Source of the DNA: Thermus caldilimi
GTDB lineage: Bacteria > Deinococcota > Deinococci > Deinococcales > Thermaceae
Length of the DNA stretch: 64,000 nucleotides
Reading direction: 5' to 3'
Assembly (NCBI RefSeq): GCF_004684245.1
Contig: NZ_CP038452.1
Span: forward strand, 1,598,796 to 1,662,795
In this document: in pieces, positions 35,257-43,724 of the stretch
Layout of the letters: each line of letters begins with the position of its first letter
Numbering within the stretch: position 1 is the first letter of the stretch
Made by a program: the position numbers and the translations under genes
The notes under the pieces: model-generated
Databases searched by the model: none
Told to the model about the DNA's origin: nothing
What the model saw: the letters and a program-made list of their open reading frames with translations, nothing else

Positions 35257-35721
35257 TTACTGGACCACCTCGATGGGGATCCGCTTGGCCCGGGCCTCGG
35301 CCACCTTGGGCAGGGTGAGATGCAGGATCCCGTGGCGGAACTCCGCCTTAGCCTGGGAGGCATCCACCTCCACAGGGAGGGTGAAGGTGCGCACGAAGGA
35401 GCCGTGAGGGATCTCCTGCAGGTAGTAGCGGCGCACCTTGGCCTCCTCCGCAGGCTTCACCTGGCCTCTGATGGTGAGCTTGCTGCCCTCCAGGCTCACC
35501 TCCAGGTCCTCAGGGGAAAGGCCCGGCACCGCCATCTCCAGGACCAAGGCCTCGTCGGTCTCGTAGAGGTCGGCAGGAGCCACGTAGGTGGCCACGGGCC
35601 GGGCAAAATCACCCAAAACCTCCTCAAAGAGCCGGTTGGCCTCCTCCAGGAGGGAGAGAGGACCCCAGGTACGGAAGGGGGTGATCTCCGCAGGGCGCAC
35701 ATCCCTACGAACCAAGGCCAT
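35257..35721 (-). CDS. small heat shock protein, Hsp20/alpha-crystallin family
   Basis: 154 residues from ATG 35721. The alpha-crystallin domain spans about 45-135: VAPADLYETDEALVLEMAVPGL near the start and EFRHGILHLTLPK at its end. The C-terminal RIPIEVVQ supplies the I-x-I-type anchoring motif. Such ATP-independent chaperones hold unfolding proteins in oligomers. AAAAAGGAGG sits 8 nt before this ATG; the two upstream ATG choices would be too close to or inside the ribosome site. A near-consensus promoter lies upstream. Confidence 0.92.
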   Translation of the reverse strand: MALVRRDVRPAEITPFRTWGPLSLLEEANRLFEEVLGDFARPVATYVAPADLYETDEALVLEMAVPGLSPEDLEVSLEGSKLTIRGQVKPAEEAKVRRYYLQEIPHGSFVRTFTLPVEVDASQAKAEFRHGILHLTLPKVAEARAKRIPIEVVQ

Positions 35722-35741
35722 ATCCATCACCTCCTTTTTCA

Positions 35742-35770
35742 CCTATATCACCTGCGCGCTTCCTTGTCAA
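35742..35770 (-). promoter_or_regulatory. near-consensus sigma-A-type promoter for hsp20
   Basis: Minus strand: TTGACA (35770-35765), 17-nt spacer, TATAGG (35747-35742), then a short leader with AAAAAGGAGG. No CIRCE element is visible. Confidence 0.8.
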
Positions 35771-35806
35771 GTAACTTTAGGCTTATGCGCCTACTCCTGC
35801 GCCCCC

Positions 35807-35812
35807 TATAAT
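35807..35812 (+). promoter_or_regulatory. consensus -10 (TATAAT) for leaderless rhodanese gene
   Basis: TATAAT is 7 nt before the ATG at 35820, with no Shine-Dalgarno between. Confidence 0.75.
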
Positions 35813-35819
35813 CAAGGGC

Positions 35820-36512
35820 ATGGAGATCCCTCCCGAGGCCGTCTTGGTGGACACCCGGTTCCGGGCCGCCTACGAGGCAGGCCACCTGCCAGGCGCCCGC
35901 CACCTGGACCTTTCCGCCCCCAAGCTTCGCCTGCGGGAAGAGGCTGAGCTCAAGGCCCTCGAGGCCGGCCTCACCGATCTCTTCCAGGAGCTTGGGTTAA
36001 GAAGCCCGGTGGTCCTCTACGATGAGGGGCTCACCAGCCGCCTTTGCCGCACCGCCTTTTTCCTAGGTCTTGGGGGGCTAGAGGTGGAGCTCTGGACCGA
36101 GGGCTGGGAACCCTATGCCACCGAGCGGGAGGGGCCTAAGGTGGAGCGCTCGGACACCCAAGCCCGCCTCCGGCGGGACTGGCTCCTCACCGCGGACGAG
36201 GCGGCGAGGCACCCCCTTCTTTTGGATGTGCGAAGCCCCGAGGAATACCAGGGCAAGGTCCACCCCCCCTGCTGCCCCAAAGGGGGGCGGATCCCGGGGA
36301 GCCGGAATGCCCCCCTGGAGCTCTTCCTGGAGCCGGATAAGGTGCTAAAGCGGCTGGGCCTGGAGCCGGGACAGGAGGTGGGGGTCTACTGCCACTCCGG
36401 GGCCCGGAGCGCCGTGGCCTTCTTCGTGCTGAGAAGCCTCGGGGTGCGGGCCAGGAACTACCTGGGCTCCATGCACGAGTGGCTGGGGGAGGGCCTTCCC
36501 ACCGAGCCATGA
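35820..36512 (+). CDS. tandem-domain rhodanese (sulfurtransferase)
   Basis: 230 residues, two rhodanese domains. The first (1-105) opens VLVDTRFRAAYEAGHLPGA but has EGLTSRLC in place of the active-site loop, so it is structural. The second (120-228) has LLLDVRSPEEYQG and the active-site loop YCHSGARSAVA with C191. It should transfer sulfane sulfur to thiophilic acceptors. A CCPKGG pair at 151-152 is an extra cysteine feature. ATGA overlap couples it to the metallo-hydrolase downstream, a common pairing in persulfide metabolism. Confidence 0.9.
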   Translation: MEIPPEAVLVDTRFRAAYEAGHLPGARHLDLSAPKLRLREEAELKALEAGLTDLFQELGLRSPVVLYDEGLTSRLCRTAFFLGLGGLEVELWTEGWEPYATEREGPKVERSDTQARLRRDWLLTADEAARHPLLLDVRSPEEYQGKVHPPCCPKGGRIPGSRNAPLELFLEPDKVLKRLGLEPGQEVGVYCHSGARSAVAFFVLRSLGVRARNYLGSMHEWLGEGLPTEP

Positions 36513-37144
36513 GGGTCTACCGCCTGAGCGTGGGTCCCCTCCAGGAAAACACCTACCTGGTGGAGGGGAAGGAAGGGGCGGTGCTCATAGACCCCGGGGA
36601 CGAGGCGGAGAGGATCCTGGCCCTTTTGGAGGCCACCGGGGTCACGCCGGAGGCCATCCTCCTCACCCACGCCCACTTCGACCACGTGGGGGCGGTGGCC
36701 CCCTTGGCGAAGGCCCTGTCCTTGCCGGTCTTCCTCCACCCCCTGGACCTTCCCCTTTACCGGCATGCGGCGGAGGTGGCCCGCATGTGGGGCCTTGCCA
36801 TCCCCGACCCTCCCCTCCCGGTGGAGCCTCTGGAAGAGGGGCAGGTCCTTTACGGCTTCACCGTCTGGCACCTTCCCGGCCATAGCCCCGGCCATGTGGC
36901 CTTCCTCCATCCCGGCGAGGCCGGGAAACCTCTGCAGGTCCTTTCCGGGGACCTCCTCTTCAAAGGGAGCATCGGCCGCTACGACCTGCCGGGGGCAAGC
37001 CGGGAGGACCTTTTCCGCTCCCTAAAGCGCCTCCTCACCCTGCCCCCAAACACGGAGGTCCACCCGGGGCATGGACCCCGCACCACCCTGACCCTCGAGG
37101 CCCAGACCAACCCCTTCCTCCTGGGTTTACAATGGGAGGCGTGA
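36509..37144 (+). CDS. MBL-fold metallo-hydrolase (glyoxalase II-like)
   Basis: 211 residues from ATG 36509. THAHFDH (H54, H56, D58, H59) binds zinc, LPGHSPGHVAF near 129-139 and SGDLLFKGSIGRYD near 155 give the remaining ligands. Such proteins cleave thioesters or act as persulfide dioxygenases; the coupling to a rhodanese favours sulfur metabolism, by inference. The start overlaps the rhodanese stop (ATGA). Longer start options lie within the rhodanese gene. Confidence 0.88.
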   Translation: MRVYRLSVGPLQENTYLVEGKEGAVLIDPGDEAERILALLEATGVTPEAILLTHAHFDHVGAVAPLAKALSLPVFLHPLDLPLYRHAAEVARMWGLAIPDPPLPVEPLEEGQVLYGFTVWHLPGHSPGHVAFLHPGEAGKPLQVLSGDLLFKGSIGRYDLPGASREDLFRSLKRLLTLPPNTEVHPGHGPRTTLTLEAQTNPFLLGLQWEA

Positions 37145-37887
37145 ACGGGGCGGATGCTCCCCACCGGGGACAGCTTGAGGCGCTCAAGGCTCTTTATGAA
37201 CTGCAGGAAAAGGACCTGGAGATAGATCGATTGCAAAAGGAGGCGGAAACCCTCCCCGAGGACCTGGTTTCCGTGAAGGCCCAGGTGGAGGCCCTGGAAG
37301 ACCGGCTTGCCGACCTCCTGGAGCGCCAGGCAGAGCTCCGCAAGGAGTACAACCGCCACAGCCTGGACATCGAGGACCTCACCGCCAAGGAAAAGCAGGC
37401 GGAGGCTGAACAGCGCCAGGCGCAAAGCGCCCGTGAGCAGACCCAGTACGAGAACCGCATCCAGCAGATCAAGGACCGCATCAAAGAGCTCCTGGAGCTT
37501 TCCACCCCCATCATGGAGGCCATGGAGAACCTGGAAAACGAGATCCAGGAGGTGGAAGCCGAGCTCGCCGCCTTAAGGCCCCACCTGGAAGAACTCTTGG
37601 AGGCCAACCGGGTAAGGGTGGAGGCCCTAAAGGCAGAGATCGCCGTCAGGCTGGAGGAGCGCTCCCTCATGGCCCAGGCCATCCCTGCCCCGGTCTTGAA
37701 GGAGTACGAGGCCATACGCCGGGCCCGCAAGGGCATGGGCATCGCCCGCATGCACCGCCAGGGCCAGGTCTTCCGCTGCGAGGGGTGCAACGTGGTCCTG
37801 CCCACCCACGTGGCGCAAAAGGTGATGCAGGGGCAGCTGGTGCGCTGCCCCTCCTGCGGCCGGCTTCTCTGGAAGGGGGAAGGTTAG
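37141..37887 (+). CDS. coiled-coil protein with C-terminal zinc ribbon (zf-RING_7/C4 type)
   Basis: 248 residues from GTG 37141. Residues ~15-180 form long heptad-rich coiled coil (E, K, Q, L rich). The C-terminus has RCEGCNVVLP and RCPSCGRLLW, a four-cysteine zinc ribbon. Members of this family are thought to bind nucleic acid, but the role is unknown. TACAAT (37128-37133) is 7 nt before the GTG, so I choose this over the ATG at 37132, which lies within the -10. It overlaps the metallo-hydrolase stop by 4 bp and the convergent OsmC gene by 4 bp. Confidence 0.82.
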   Translation: MNGADAPHRGQLEALKALYELQEKDLEIDRLQKEAETLPEDLVSVKAQVEALEDRLADLLERQAELRKEYNRHSLDIEDLTAKEKQAEAEQRQAQSAREQTQYENRIQQIKDRIKELLELSTPIMEAMENLENEIQEVEAELAALRPHLEELLEANRVRVEALKAEIAVRLEERSLMAQAIPAPVLKEYEAIRRARKGMGIARMHRQGQVFRCEGCNVVLPTHVAQKVMQGQLVRCPSCGRLLWKGEG

Positions 37888-38312
37888 GCCAAGCGGGCCT
37901 CGAGGGCGATCTCCCTAACCCCCGCCAAGGCGCGGGAAACGGGACAGCCCTCCTTAGCCGCTAGGGCGATTTCCTGGAACTTATCCGGGGTTATCCCCGG
38001 CACCTCCGCCTCGGTGATGAGCTCAATGCGGGTGATGGTGGCCTTCCCCTCCACCATCTCCAGGTGCACCCGGGCCTCGGTGGAAACCCGCTTAGGGGGA
38101 AACCCCTCCCGTTCCAGGGAGGCGGCCAGGGCCATGGAGAAGCACCCCGCATGGGCGGCGGCGATGAGCTCCTCAGGGTTGGTCCCCGGCCCCTCCTCAA
38201 AGCGGGAGGGGAAGGAATAGGGTCCCTCAAAGGCCTGGCTTTGCAGCCGCATCAACCCCTTACCGCTCCGCAAACCTCCCTCCCATACCGCATTGGCCTT
38301 TCTTACCGGCAT
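37884..38312 (-). CDS. OsmC/Ohr-family peroxiredoxin
   Basis: 142 residues. The two catalytic cysteines are in AAHAGCFSMALA (near residue 57) and AAKEGCPVSRAL (near 124), as in OsmC. GTNPEELIAAAHAGCF is the family signature. It reduces organic hydroperoxides with a dithiol donor. GGAGG lies 7 nt before the ATG. It is divergent from the metalloenzyme gene and convergent with the coiled-coil gene. Confidence 0.92.
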   Translation of the reverse strand: MPVRKANAVWEGGLRSGKGLMRLQSQAFEGPYSFPSRFEEGPGTNPEELIAAAHAGCFSMALAASLEREGFPPKRVSTEARVHLEMVEGKATITRIELITEAEVPGITPDKFQEIALAAKEGCPVSRALAGVREIALEARLA

Positions 38313-38359
38313 AGGCTTACCTCCAGCGCCAGAATACCGGGCACCTTGGGGAAGCTCCC

Positions 38360-39205
38360 GTGAGGAAAGGCACTTTTCCCTCGCCCCTGGGGTTTGACGA
38401 AGGGGGACGGGTGGCCCACACTATAGGCGTGCTTTTCCTCTTCGTGGACGGCCTGGGCCTGGGGGAGGCCTTGGAGGACCTCTTCCCCTTCCTTTTGGAG
38501 CTTTGCCCCAAGGCCCTGGACGCCACCTTGGGGGTGGAGGGCCTGCCCCAGTCGGGCACGGGCCAGACCACGCTCCTCACCGGGGTCAACGCCGCCAGGC
38601 TTCTAGGCCACCACCAGGGGCCTTTCCCGAGCCCCAGGCTCAGGCCCCTTCTCCGGCAAAGCCTTTACGCCTGGGCTAAGGAAGCCGGTCTCAGGGTCCT
38701 CCATTCCAACGCCTACCGCCCGGAATACCTGAAGCGGGCCACGGGGGGAAGGAGGCTTATGCTTTCCGCCTTTGCCCAGGCGGCCCTCCTGGCAGGCTAC
38801 CCCCTTCTCCCCCTAGGCCATCCCCAGGCACTCCCCCCCGCCTTCTGGGAGGATCCCCACGGGGTAGGGGCCAGAATGGCGGCCTTGGCCCGAAGTTTCG
38901 ACCTGGTGGTCCTGGAGTACTGGGCCCTGGACCTGGCCGCCCACCGCCATCCGGATACCCTTTCCGACCGCTTCCGTGAGCTTTCCCTGTTCCTGAAGGG
39001 CTTCCTGGAGGAAGGGGGCACCCTCCTCCTCACCTCCGACCACGGAAACGCCGAGGAGCCCTGGCACCCAAAGCACACCCGAAATCCCGTTCCCCTGGTC
39101 TACACCGGGGAAGCCTCCTTCTGGCCGCAGGATCTGGCAGGCGTGTTCCCTTGGTTACAAGTGATTATCACTTCTAAACTTAGGAAATCCGACCGGAATA
39201 CTTGA
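38360..39205 (+). CDS. metalloenzyme of the alkaline phosphatase superfamily
   Basis: 281 residues in the given frame. LFLFVDGLGLGEAL (residues 25-38) supplies the first metal aspartate, LPQSGTGQTTLLTGVNAARLLGH resembles the phosphoglycerate mutase/phosphopentomutase nucleophile region (T after GQT), and TSDHGNAEEPWHPKHTRNPVPL carries D, H, H metal ligands. It is probably a phosphohydrolase or mutase. Family members usually start near LFLFVDG, so GTG 38429 is a plausible alternative to GTG 38360. The last 15 codons overlap the operator-like palindrome and -35 of the iron transporter. Confidence 0.78.
   Translation: MRKGTFPSPLGFDEGGRVAHTIGVLFLFVDGLGLGEALEDLFPFLLELCPKALDATLGVEGLPQSGTGQTTLLTGVNAARLLGHHQGPFPSPRLRPLLRQSLYAWAKEAGLRVLHSNAYRPEYLKRATGGRRLMLSAFAQAALLAGYPLLPLGHPQALPPAFWEDPHGVGARMAALARSFDLVVLEYWALDLAAHRHPDTLSDRFRELSLFLKGFLEEGGTLLLTSDHGNAEEPWHPKHTRNPVPLVYTGEASFWPQDLAGVFPWLQVIITSKLRKSDRNT
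39159..39173. promoter_or_regulatory. 15-bp palindrome AAGTGATTATCACTT, candidate metal-regulator operator
   Basis: Perfect 7-1-7 inverted repeat, strikingly AT-rich for this genome, resembling Fur-family boxes (TGATAAT/ATTATCA type). It lies 28 bp upstream of the -35 of the ferric importer operon, inside the 3' end of the preceding gene. Confidence 0.6.
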
Positions 39206-39230
39206 CTTTAATCCCCCCTTGGGGTAAAGT
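39202..39230 (+). promoter_or_regulatory. promoter of the ferric ABC importer operon
   Basis: TTGACT (39202-39207), 17-nt spacer, TAAAGT (39225-39230). A leader of about 55 nt with AAAGGAGG precedes the ATG at 39291. Confidence 0.75.
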
Positions 39231-39290
39231 CCCCGGGTAGAGGGCGCCCTCACCCCGGAAAACCCTCCGGGAAGGAATAAAGGAGGCGAG

Positions 39291-40286
39291 ATGCAGATGA
39301 GAAGGTTCCTTACCCTGATCGGGCTTGCGGCTTTAGGACTGGCTTCCGCCCAGCCCCAGACCCTGACCCTCTACTCCGGGCGGGGGCAGAGTCTGGTGGA
39401 CCCCTTGGTGAAGCAGTTCCAGGCGGAAACCGGCATCCGGGTCCAGGTGCGCTACGGCACGGATGCCCAGATCCTGGCCGCCCTGCTGGAGGAAGGAAGC
39501 CGCTCCCCGGCGGATGTCTTCTGGGCCAACACCGCGGGCGCCTTAGGCCAGGCGGCCAGCAAGGGGCTCTTGAGGCCTTTGGGGGATACCCTGCTTAGGC
39601 AACCCCAAGCCTTCGTGCCCGCCTCCAAGGCCTGGGTGCCGGTGACGGTGCGCCTCCGGGTGCTGGCCTATAACCCCCAGAAGCTTAAGCCGGAAGAGCT
39701 TCCCGCAAGCATCCTGGACCTCCCCCGCTTTGCCCAGGAAAAGGGCCTGGTGGGGCGGGTGGGCTGGACCCCCACCTACTCCAGCTTCCAGGACATGGTG
39801 GCGGGGATGATCGCCCTCTACGGGGAAGGCAGGACCCGGGAGTGGCTTAGCGCCATGAAGGCCTTAAACCCCAAGAGCTACGCCTCTAACCCGGCCATGC
39901 TGGACGCCATCCGCGCCGGGGAGATCGACCTTGGCTCCACCAACCACTACTACGTGGTGCGCTTCCGCCGGGCCGGGTACAACCTGGGCCTCCACTACTT
40001 CAAGGACGGGGATCCGGGCAACCTGGCCTTGGTCACGGGGGCGGGCATCCTCAAGACCTCCAAGAACCTGGTGGCTGCAAACCGCTTCCTCACCTACCTC
40101 CTCTCCCCCAAGGGGCAGCAGTACTTCGCCGGGACCGTGGGGGAATACCCCTTGGTGAAGGGGGTGGTGGCCGATGCCCACCTCCTGCCCCTCGAGGAGG
40201 CCCTGGGGAAAAGCCCCAAGCTGGACTTTGAAAAGCTTCCCCTGGACCAGGCCCTAAGGCTCCTAAGGGAACTGGGGATTCTCTAG
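39291..40286 (+). CDS. periplasmic iron(III)-binding protein of ABC importer (FbpA/FutA type)
   Basis: 331 residues with signal peptide MQMRRFLTLIGLAALGLASAQ. The mature protein begins TLTLYSGRGQSLVDPLVKQF, matching FbpA/FutA. Iron-ligand tyrosines are likely Y226-Y227 region in STNHYYVVRF. It delivers Fe3+ to the permease below. Strong ribosome site (AAAGGAGG) and near-consensus promoter suggest high expression. A G/C stem-loop separates it from the permease gene. Confidence 0.9.
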   Translation: MQMRRFLTLIGLAALGLASAQPQTLTLYSGRGQSLVDPLVKQFQAETGIRVQVRYGTDAQILAALLEEGSRSPADVFWANTAGALGQAASKGLLRPLGDTLLRQPQAFVPASKAWVPVTVRLRVLAYNPQKLKPEELPASILDLPRFAQEKGLVGRVGWTPTYSSFQDMVAGMIALYGEGRTREWLSAMKALNPKSYASNPAMLDAIRAGEIDLGSTNHYYVVRFRRAGYNLGLHYFKDGDPGNLALVTGAGILKTSKNLVAANRFLTYLLSPKGQQYFAGTVGEYPLVKGVVADAHLLPLEEALGKSPKLDFEKLPLDQALRLLRELGIL

Positions 40287-40297
40287 GACCGCCCCCT

Positions 40298-40314
40298 CCC
40301 CCTGGATCTGGGGG
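40298..40314 (+). other. stem-loop between iron-binding protein and permease genes
   Basis: CCCCC/GGGGG stem around TGGATCT, 12 nt past the stop of the binding-protein gene. Such hairpins often protect the binding-protein mRNA or lower downstream expression. Confidence 0.4.
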
Positions 40315-40333
40315 GTGAGCGCCGAAGCCAAAG

Positions 40334-41887
40334 ATGACCAGCGCAAGAAGGCTCCCCCAACTTCCCGGGCTCCTGCCCTTCCTGGTGCCCGCCCTCCTCA
40401 CGGGGGGCGGGGTGGCCCTGCCCCTCCTCTACCTGCTCCTGCGAGCCCTGGAGGCCGACCCCCAAACCCTTCGGGATATCCTCCTCCGCCCCAAGAACCT
40501 GGAGCTGGTGAGGAACACCCTCTCCCTCCTCCTAGGGGTCCTTGCGGGCACCACCCTCCTCGCTCTTCCCCTGGCCTTCCTCACCACCCGCACGGACCTC
40601 AAGGGAAAGCGCCTCTTCTCCATCCTTCTCACCCTGCCCCTGGCCATCCCTGGGTACGTGGGGGCCTACGTGATCCTTTCGGCCACGGGGCCCGGGGGCA
40701 TCCTCCCCCTGCCGCGCCTCGAGGGGTACTGGGGAGCCCTTCTGATTCTCTCCCTCATCACCTACCCCTACCTTTTCCTAGGACTCAGGGCAGCCTTTTT
40801 AGGGCTGGACCCCAGCCAAGAGGAGGCCGCAAGGACCCTCGGGATGGGCCCTTGGCGGGCCTTCCTGCGGGCGGCCTTCCCCCAGCTCCTCCCCGCCCTC
40901 CTTTCCGGGTACCTGGTGGTGGGCCTCCACGTCCTGGGGGACTTCGGCACCGTGAGCCTTCTTCGCTACGAAACCTTCTCCTATGCCATCTACCTCCAGT
41001 ACAGCGCCGCCTTTGACCGGGTGTATGCCGCCTGGCTGGCCCTTTTCCTCCTCCTCTTCACCGGAGGGCTTCTCCTTCTGGAAGGAGCCCTCCTCCGCCA
41101 CCTCAGCCTGGCCCGCACGGGCAAGGGAAGCGGGAAAAGGGCTAAGCCCGTGCGCCTGGGCAGGTTCACCCCCTGGGCTTACCTTCTGCTCCTCCTCCCC
41201 GTCCTCTTGGCCCTGGTTCTACCCCTCTATGCCCTCTTTCACCTGGCAAGCCGCTTTCCCCAGGAAAACCTGGAAGGCCTTTGGGAAGCCCTTTCCCACT
41301 CGGCCATGGCCGCCATCCCCGCTTCCCTCCTGGCCGTGGGCATGGCCCTCCCTGTGGCCTACCTGGCGGTGCGCTACCCCTCGCCTGCTTCCCGCTTCCT
41401 GGAAAGGCTGGCCTACCTGGGCTACGCCATCCCCCCTTTGGCCTTCGCCCTGGCCTGGATCTTTTTCAGTCTGAAAAGCCTTCCTTTCCTCTACAGCACC
41501 CTGCCCCTCCTCGTTCTGGTTTTGGCCTTCCACTTCCTGGCCGAGGGCCTGGGGCCGGTGCGGGGGGCGCTTTACCAGGTGCCCAGGCGCCTCGAGGAGG
41601 CAGCCCGGACCCTAGGGGACACCCCTACCCGGGCCTTCTTCCGCGTCACCTTTCCCCTCCTTTGGCGGGGGGCGGTGGCGGGTGGAGCTTTGGCCTTTAT
41701 CGGGGCGGTGAAGGAGCTTCCCCTCACCCTCCTCCTCGCCCCCATGGGCTATAGCACCCTTTCCACCCGGGTTTTCAGTTACACTCAGGTAGCCATGTTC
41801 GCCGAGGCTGCCCCCTTCGCCCTAGCCATCGCCCTCCTCTCGGCGGCCTTCGTGGGGGTGTTGCTTTGGAGCGAGCGCCGCTTCTAA
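40334..41887 (+). CDS. ferric ABC transporter permease, two fused membrane domains
   Basis: 517 residues with about 12 membrane helices in two homologous halves. Each half has an EAA loop: EEAARTLGMGPWRAFLRAAFPQ near 170-190 and EEAARTLGDTPTRAFFRVTFPL near 420-440. The duplication is the FbpB/CysT-like arrangement of iron importers, so one chain supplies both permease domains. It overlaps the ATPase gene by 22 bp. The ribosome site is weak; expression probably depends on readthrough from the binding-protein gene. Confidence 0.9.
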   Translation: MTSARRLPQLPGLLPFLVPALLTGGGVALPLLYLLLRALEADPQTLRDILLRPKNLELVRNTLSLLLGVLAGTTLLALPLAFLTTRTDLKGKRLFSILLTLPLAIPGYVGAYVILSATGPGGILPLPRLEGYWGALLILSLITYPYLFLGLRAAFLGLDPSQEEAARTLGMGPWRAFLRAAFPQLLPALLSGYLVVGLHVLGDFGTVSLLRYETFSYAIYLQYSAAFDRVYAAWLALFLLLFTGGLLLLEGALLRHLSLARTGKGSGKRAKPVRLGRFTPWAYLLLLLPVLLALVLPLYALFHLASRFPQENLEGLWEALSHSAMAAIPASLLAVGMALPVAYLAVRYPSPASRFLERLAYLGYAIPPLAFALAWIFFSLKSLPFLYSTLPLLVLVLAFHFLAEGLGPVRGALYQVPRRLEEAARTLGDTPTRAFFRVTFPLLWRGAVAGGALAFIGAVKELPLTLLLAPMGYSTLSTRVFSYTQVAMFAEAAPFALAIALLSAAFVGVLLWSERRF

Positions 41888-42918
41888 TCCTGGAAGGCAT
41901 CGTCAAGCGCTTCGGGGAGCACGAGGTGGTGAAGGGGATCGACCTCGAGGTCTTTCCCGGGGAGATCCTGGCCCTTTTGGGCCCCTCCGGCTGCGGCAAG
42001 ACCACCCTCCTCAGGGTGGTGGCCGGGTTGGAAAACCCGGAAGCAGGGCGGATTTTCCTGGAAGGGAAAGAGATCACCTCCCTGCCCCCGGAAAAACGGG
42101 GCATCGGCTTCGTCTTCCAGGACTACGCCCTCTTCCCCCACCTCACTGCCCTCGGGAACGTGGCCTTTGGCCTTAAGGGGAAAGACCGCTTGGAGCGGGC
42201 CAAAAGGGCTCTGGAGCGGGTGGGGATGACCCTCTTCCAGGACCGAAAGCCTGGGGAACTTTCCGGAGGGCAGCAGCAGCGCATCGCCCTGGCCCGGGCC
42301 CTGGCCCCTGGGCCGAAGCTGGTCCTTTTGGACGAACCCTTTTCCAGCCTGGACGCAAGCCTTCGGACCAGCACCCGGGAGGAGGTGCGCAAAATCCTCA
42401 AGGAAACGGGCACCACCGCCCTTTTGGTCACCCACGACCAGGAAGAAGCCCTCTCCTTCGCCGACCGCTTAGGGGTGATGCGGGGAGGGAGGCTGGAGCA
42501 AGTGGGTACGCCGGAGGAGGTCTACCTAAGGCCCAAGACCCCTTTCGTGGCCCAGTTTTTAGGGCGCACCAACCTGCTTTCGGGGGAGGGGTTTGGCCGG
42601 CATGCGGAGACCTGCCTGGGCCCCGTGCCCCTGGCGGAACCCGCCCATGGACCCCTCCTCCTTTCCCTGCGCCCCGAGGCCCTAAGGCTTCTCCCCCCTG
42701 AGGCCCCGGAGGGCGCCTTGGGACAGGTCCTGGCCCGGGAGTTCAAGGGGCATGACCTCACCTACAGGGTGCGCCTTTTTTCCCCGGAGAAGGAGATCCT
42801 GGTGCAGGAGGGGCCGGAAAGCCCCTTCCGCGTGGGGGACCGGGTGCGGCTTAAGGTGGTGGGAAAAGGCGTGGCCCTCGAGGGGCACCCCTCCAAGACC
42901 CCGGTGGGTGCGGATTAA
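41866..42918 (+). CDS. ABC transporter ATPase for iron uptake (FbpC type)
   Basis: 350 residues. Walker A GPSGCGKT (39-46), Q-loop FVFQDYALFPH, signature LSGGQQQR (132-139), Walker B LVLLDEP with E157, and switch histidine LLVTHDQEEAL. A C-terminal TOBE-like regulatory domain follows (about 240-345). The start is a TTG at 41866 inside the permease gene's end, consistent with coupling; there is no better ATG. It energises the upstream permease. Confidence 0.92.
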   Translation: MERAPLLILEGIVKRFGEHEVVKGIDLEVFPGEILALLGPSGCGKTTLLRVVAGLENPEAGRIFLEGKEITSLPPEKRGIGFVFQDYALFPHLTALGNVAFGLKGKDRLERAKRALERVGMTLFQDRKPGELSGGQQQRIALARALAPGPKLVLLDEPFSSLDASLRTSTREEVRKILKETGTTALLVTHDQEEALSFADRLGVMRGGRLEQVGTPEEVYLRPKTPFVAQFLGRTNLLSGEGFGRHAETCLGPVPLAEPAHGPLLLSLRPEALRLLPPEAPEGALGQVLAREFKGHDLTYRVRLFSPEKEILVQEGPESPFRVGDRVRLKVVGKGVALEGHPSKTPVGAD

Positions 42919-42927
42919 GCTGGGCGC

Positions 42928-43692
42928 GTGCGCCGCATCCTGATCCTCACCGAGTACGAGGGCACCCATTTCGCCGGGCTTCAGCGCCAGCGCCCAGGCC
43001 TGCGCACCGTGCAGGGGGAGCTGGAAAAAGCCCTGGTCCGCATCGGGGCCCTCCCCAAGGCGGTGGCCGCAGGCCGCACCGACGCTGGGGTGCATGCCCT
43101 GGCCATGCCCTTCCACTTCGACCTCCCGGGACGAATCCCCACGGAGAGGATCCCCGAGGCCCTGAACCGCCTCCTCCCCGAGGACCTCAAGGTGATCGCC
43201 GCCAAGGAGGTGGCGCGGGACTTCCACGCCCGCAAGGACGCCCTCTGGCGGGCTTACCTTTACCGCCTCCTCCTGAGGCCCCACCCCTCCCCCCTCCTTC
43301 GCCACCGGGCCCTCTGGGTCCGCCACCCCCTGAACCTCGAGGCCCTGCGGGAAGCCCTGGCCCACCTCCCGGGCCGACATAACTTCCTGGGCTTCGCCAA
43401 GGAGGAGGTGCGGGCAGGGGAAAGGGAGCTTTACGAGGCCCGCCTGGAGGAGGTGGAAGGGGAAGCGGGTAGGGAGCTACGCTTCTACTTCCGGAGCCAA
43501 AGCTTCCTCCGGGGCCAGGTGCGGGGAATGGTGGGAACCCTCCTGGAGGTGGGCCTGGGCAGGCGCTCCCCGGAAAGCCTTAAGCGCATCCTGGAAACCG
43601 CCGACCGCCGCCTGGCGGGCCCCAGCGCCCCGCCCCAGGGGCTTTACTTCCTCGAGGCCGCCTATCCCCCGGAAAAGCTATCCCCTCGGTAG
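42928..43692 (+). CDS. truA: tRNA pseudouridine(38-40) synthase TruA
   Basis: 254 residues starting at GTG. Catalytic D52 lies in [12 protein letters not shown]. Other family features: [16 protein letters not shown] near 105-120, [10 protein letters not shown], and [18 protein letters not shown] near 195-212. It modifies uridines in the anticodon stem-loop. It begins 10 bp after the iron-transport ATPase gene and is convergent with oppC. A weak TAAGCT precedes the start. Confidence 0.94.
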   Translation: MRRILILTEYEGTHFAGLQRQRPGLRTVQGELEKALVRIGALPKAVAAGRTDAGVHALAMPFHFDLPGRIPTERIPEALNRLLPEDLKVIAAKEVARDFHARKDALWRAYLYRLLLRPHPSPLLRHRALWVRHPLNLEALREALAHLPGRHNFLGFAKEEVRAGERELYEARLEEVEGEAGRELRFYFRSQSFLRGQVRGMVGTLLEVGLGRRSPESLKRILETADRRLAGPSAPPQGLYFLEAAYPPEKLSPR

Positions 43693-43724
43693 ACCGAACC
43701 CGGCAAAGCCAGGGTAGGGTGGCA

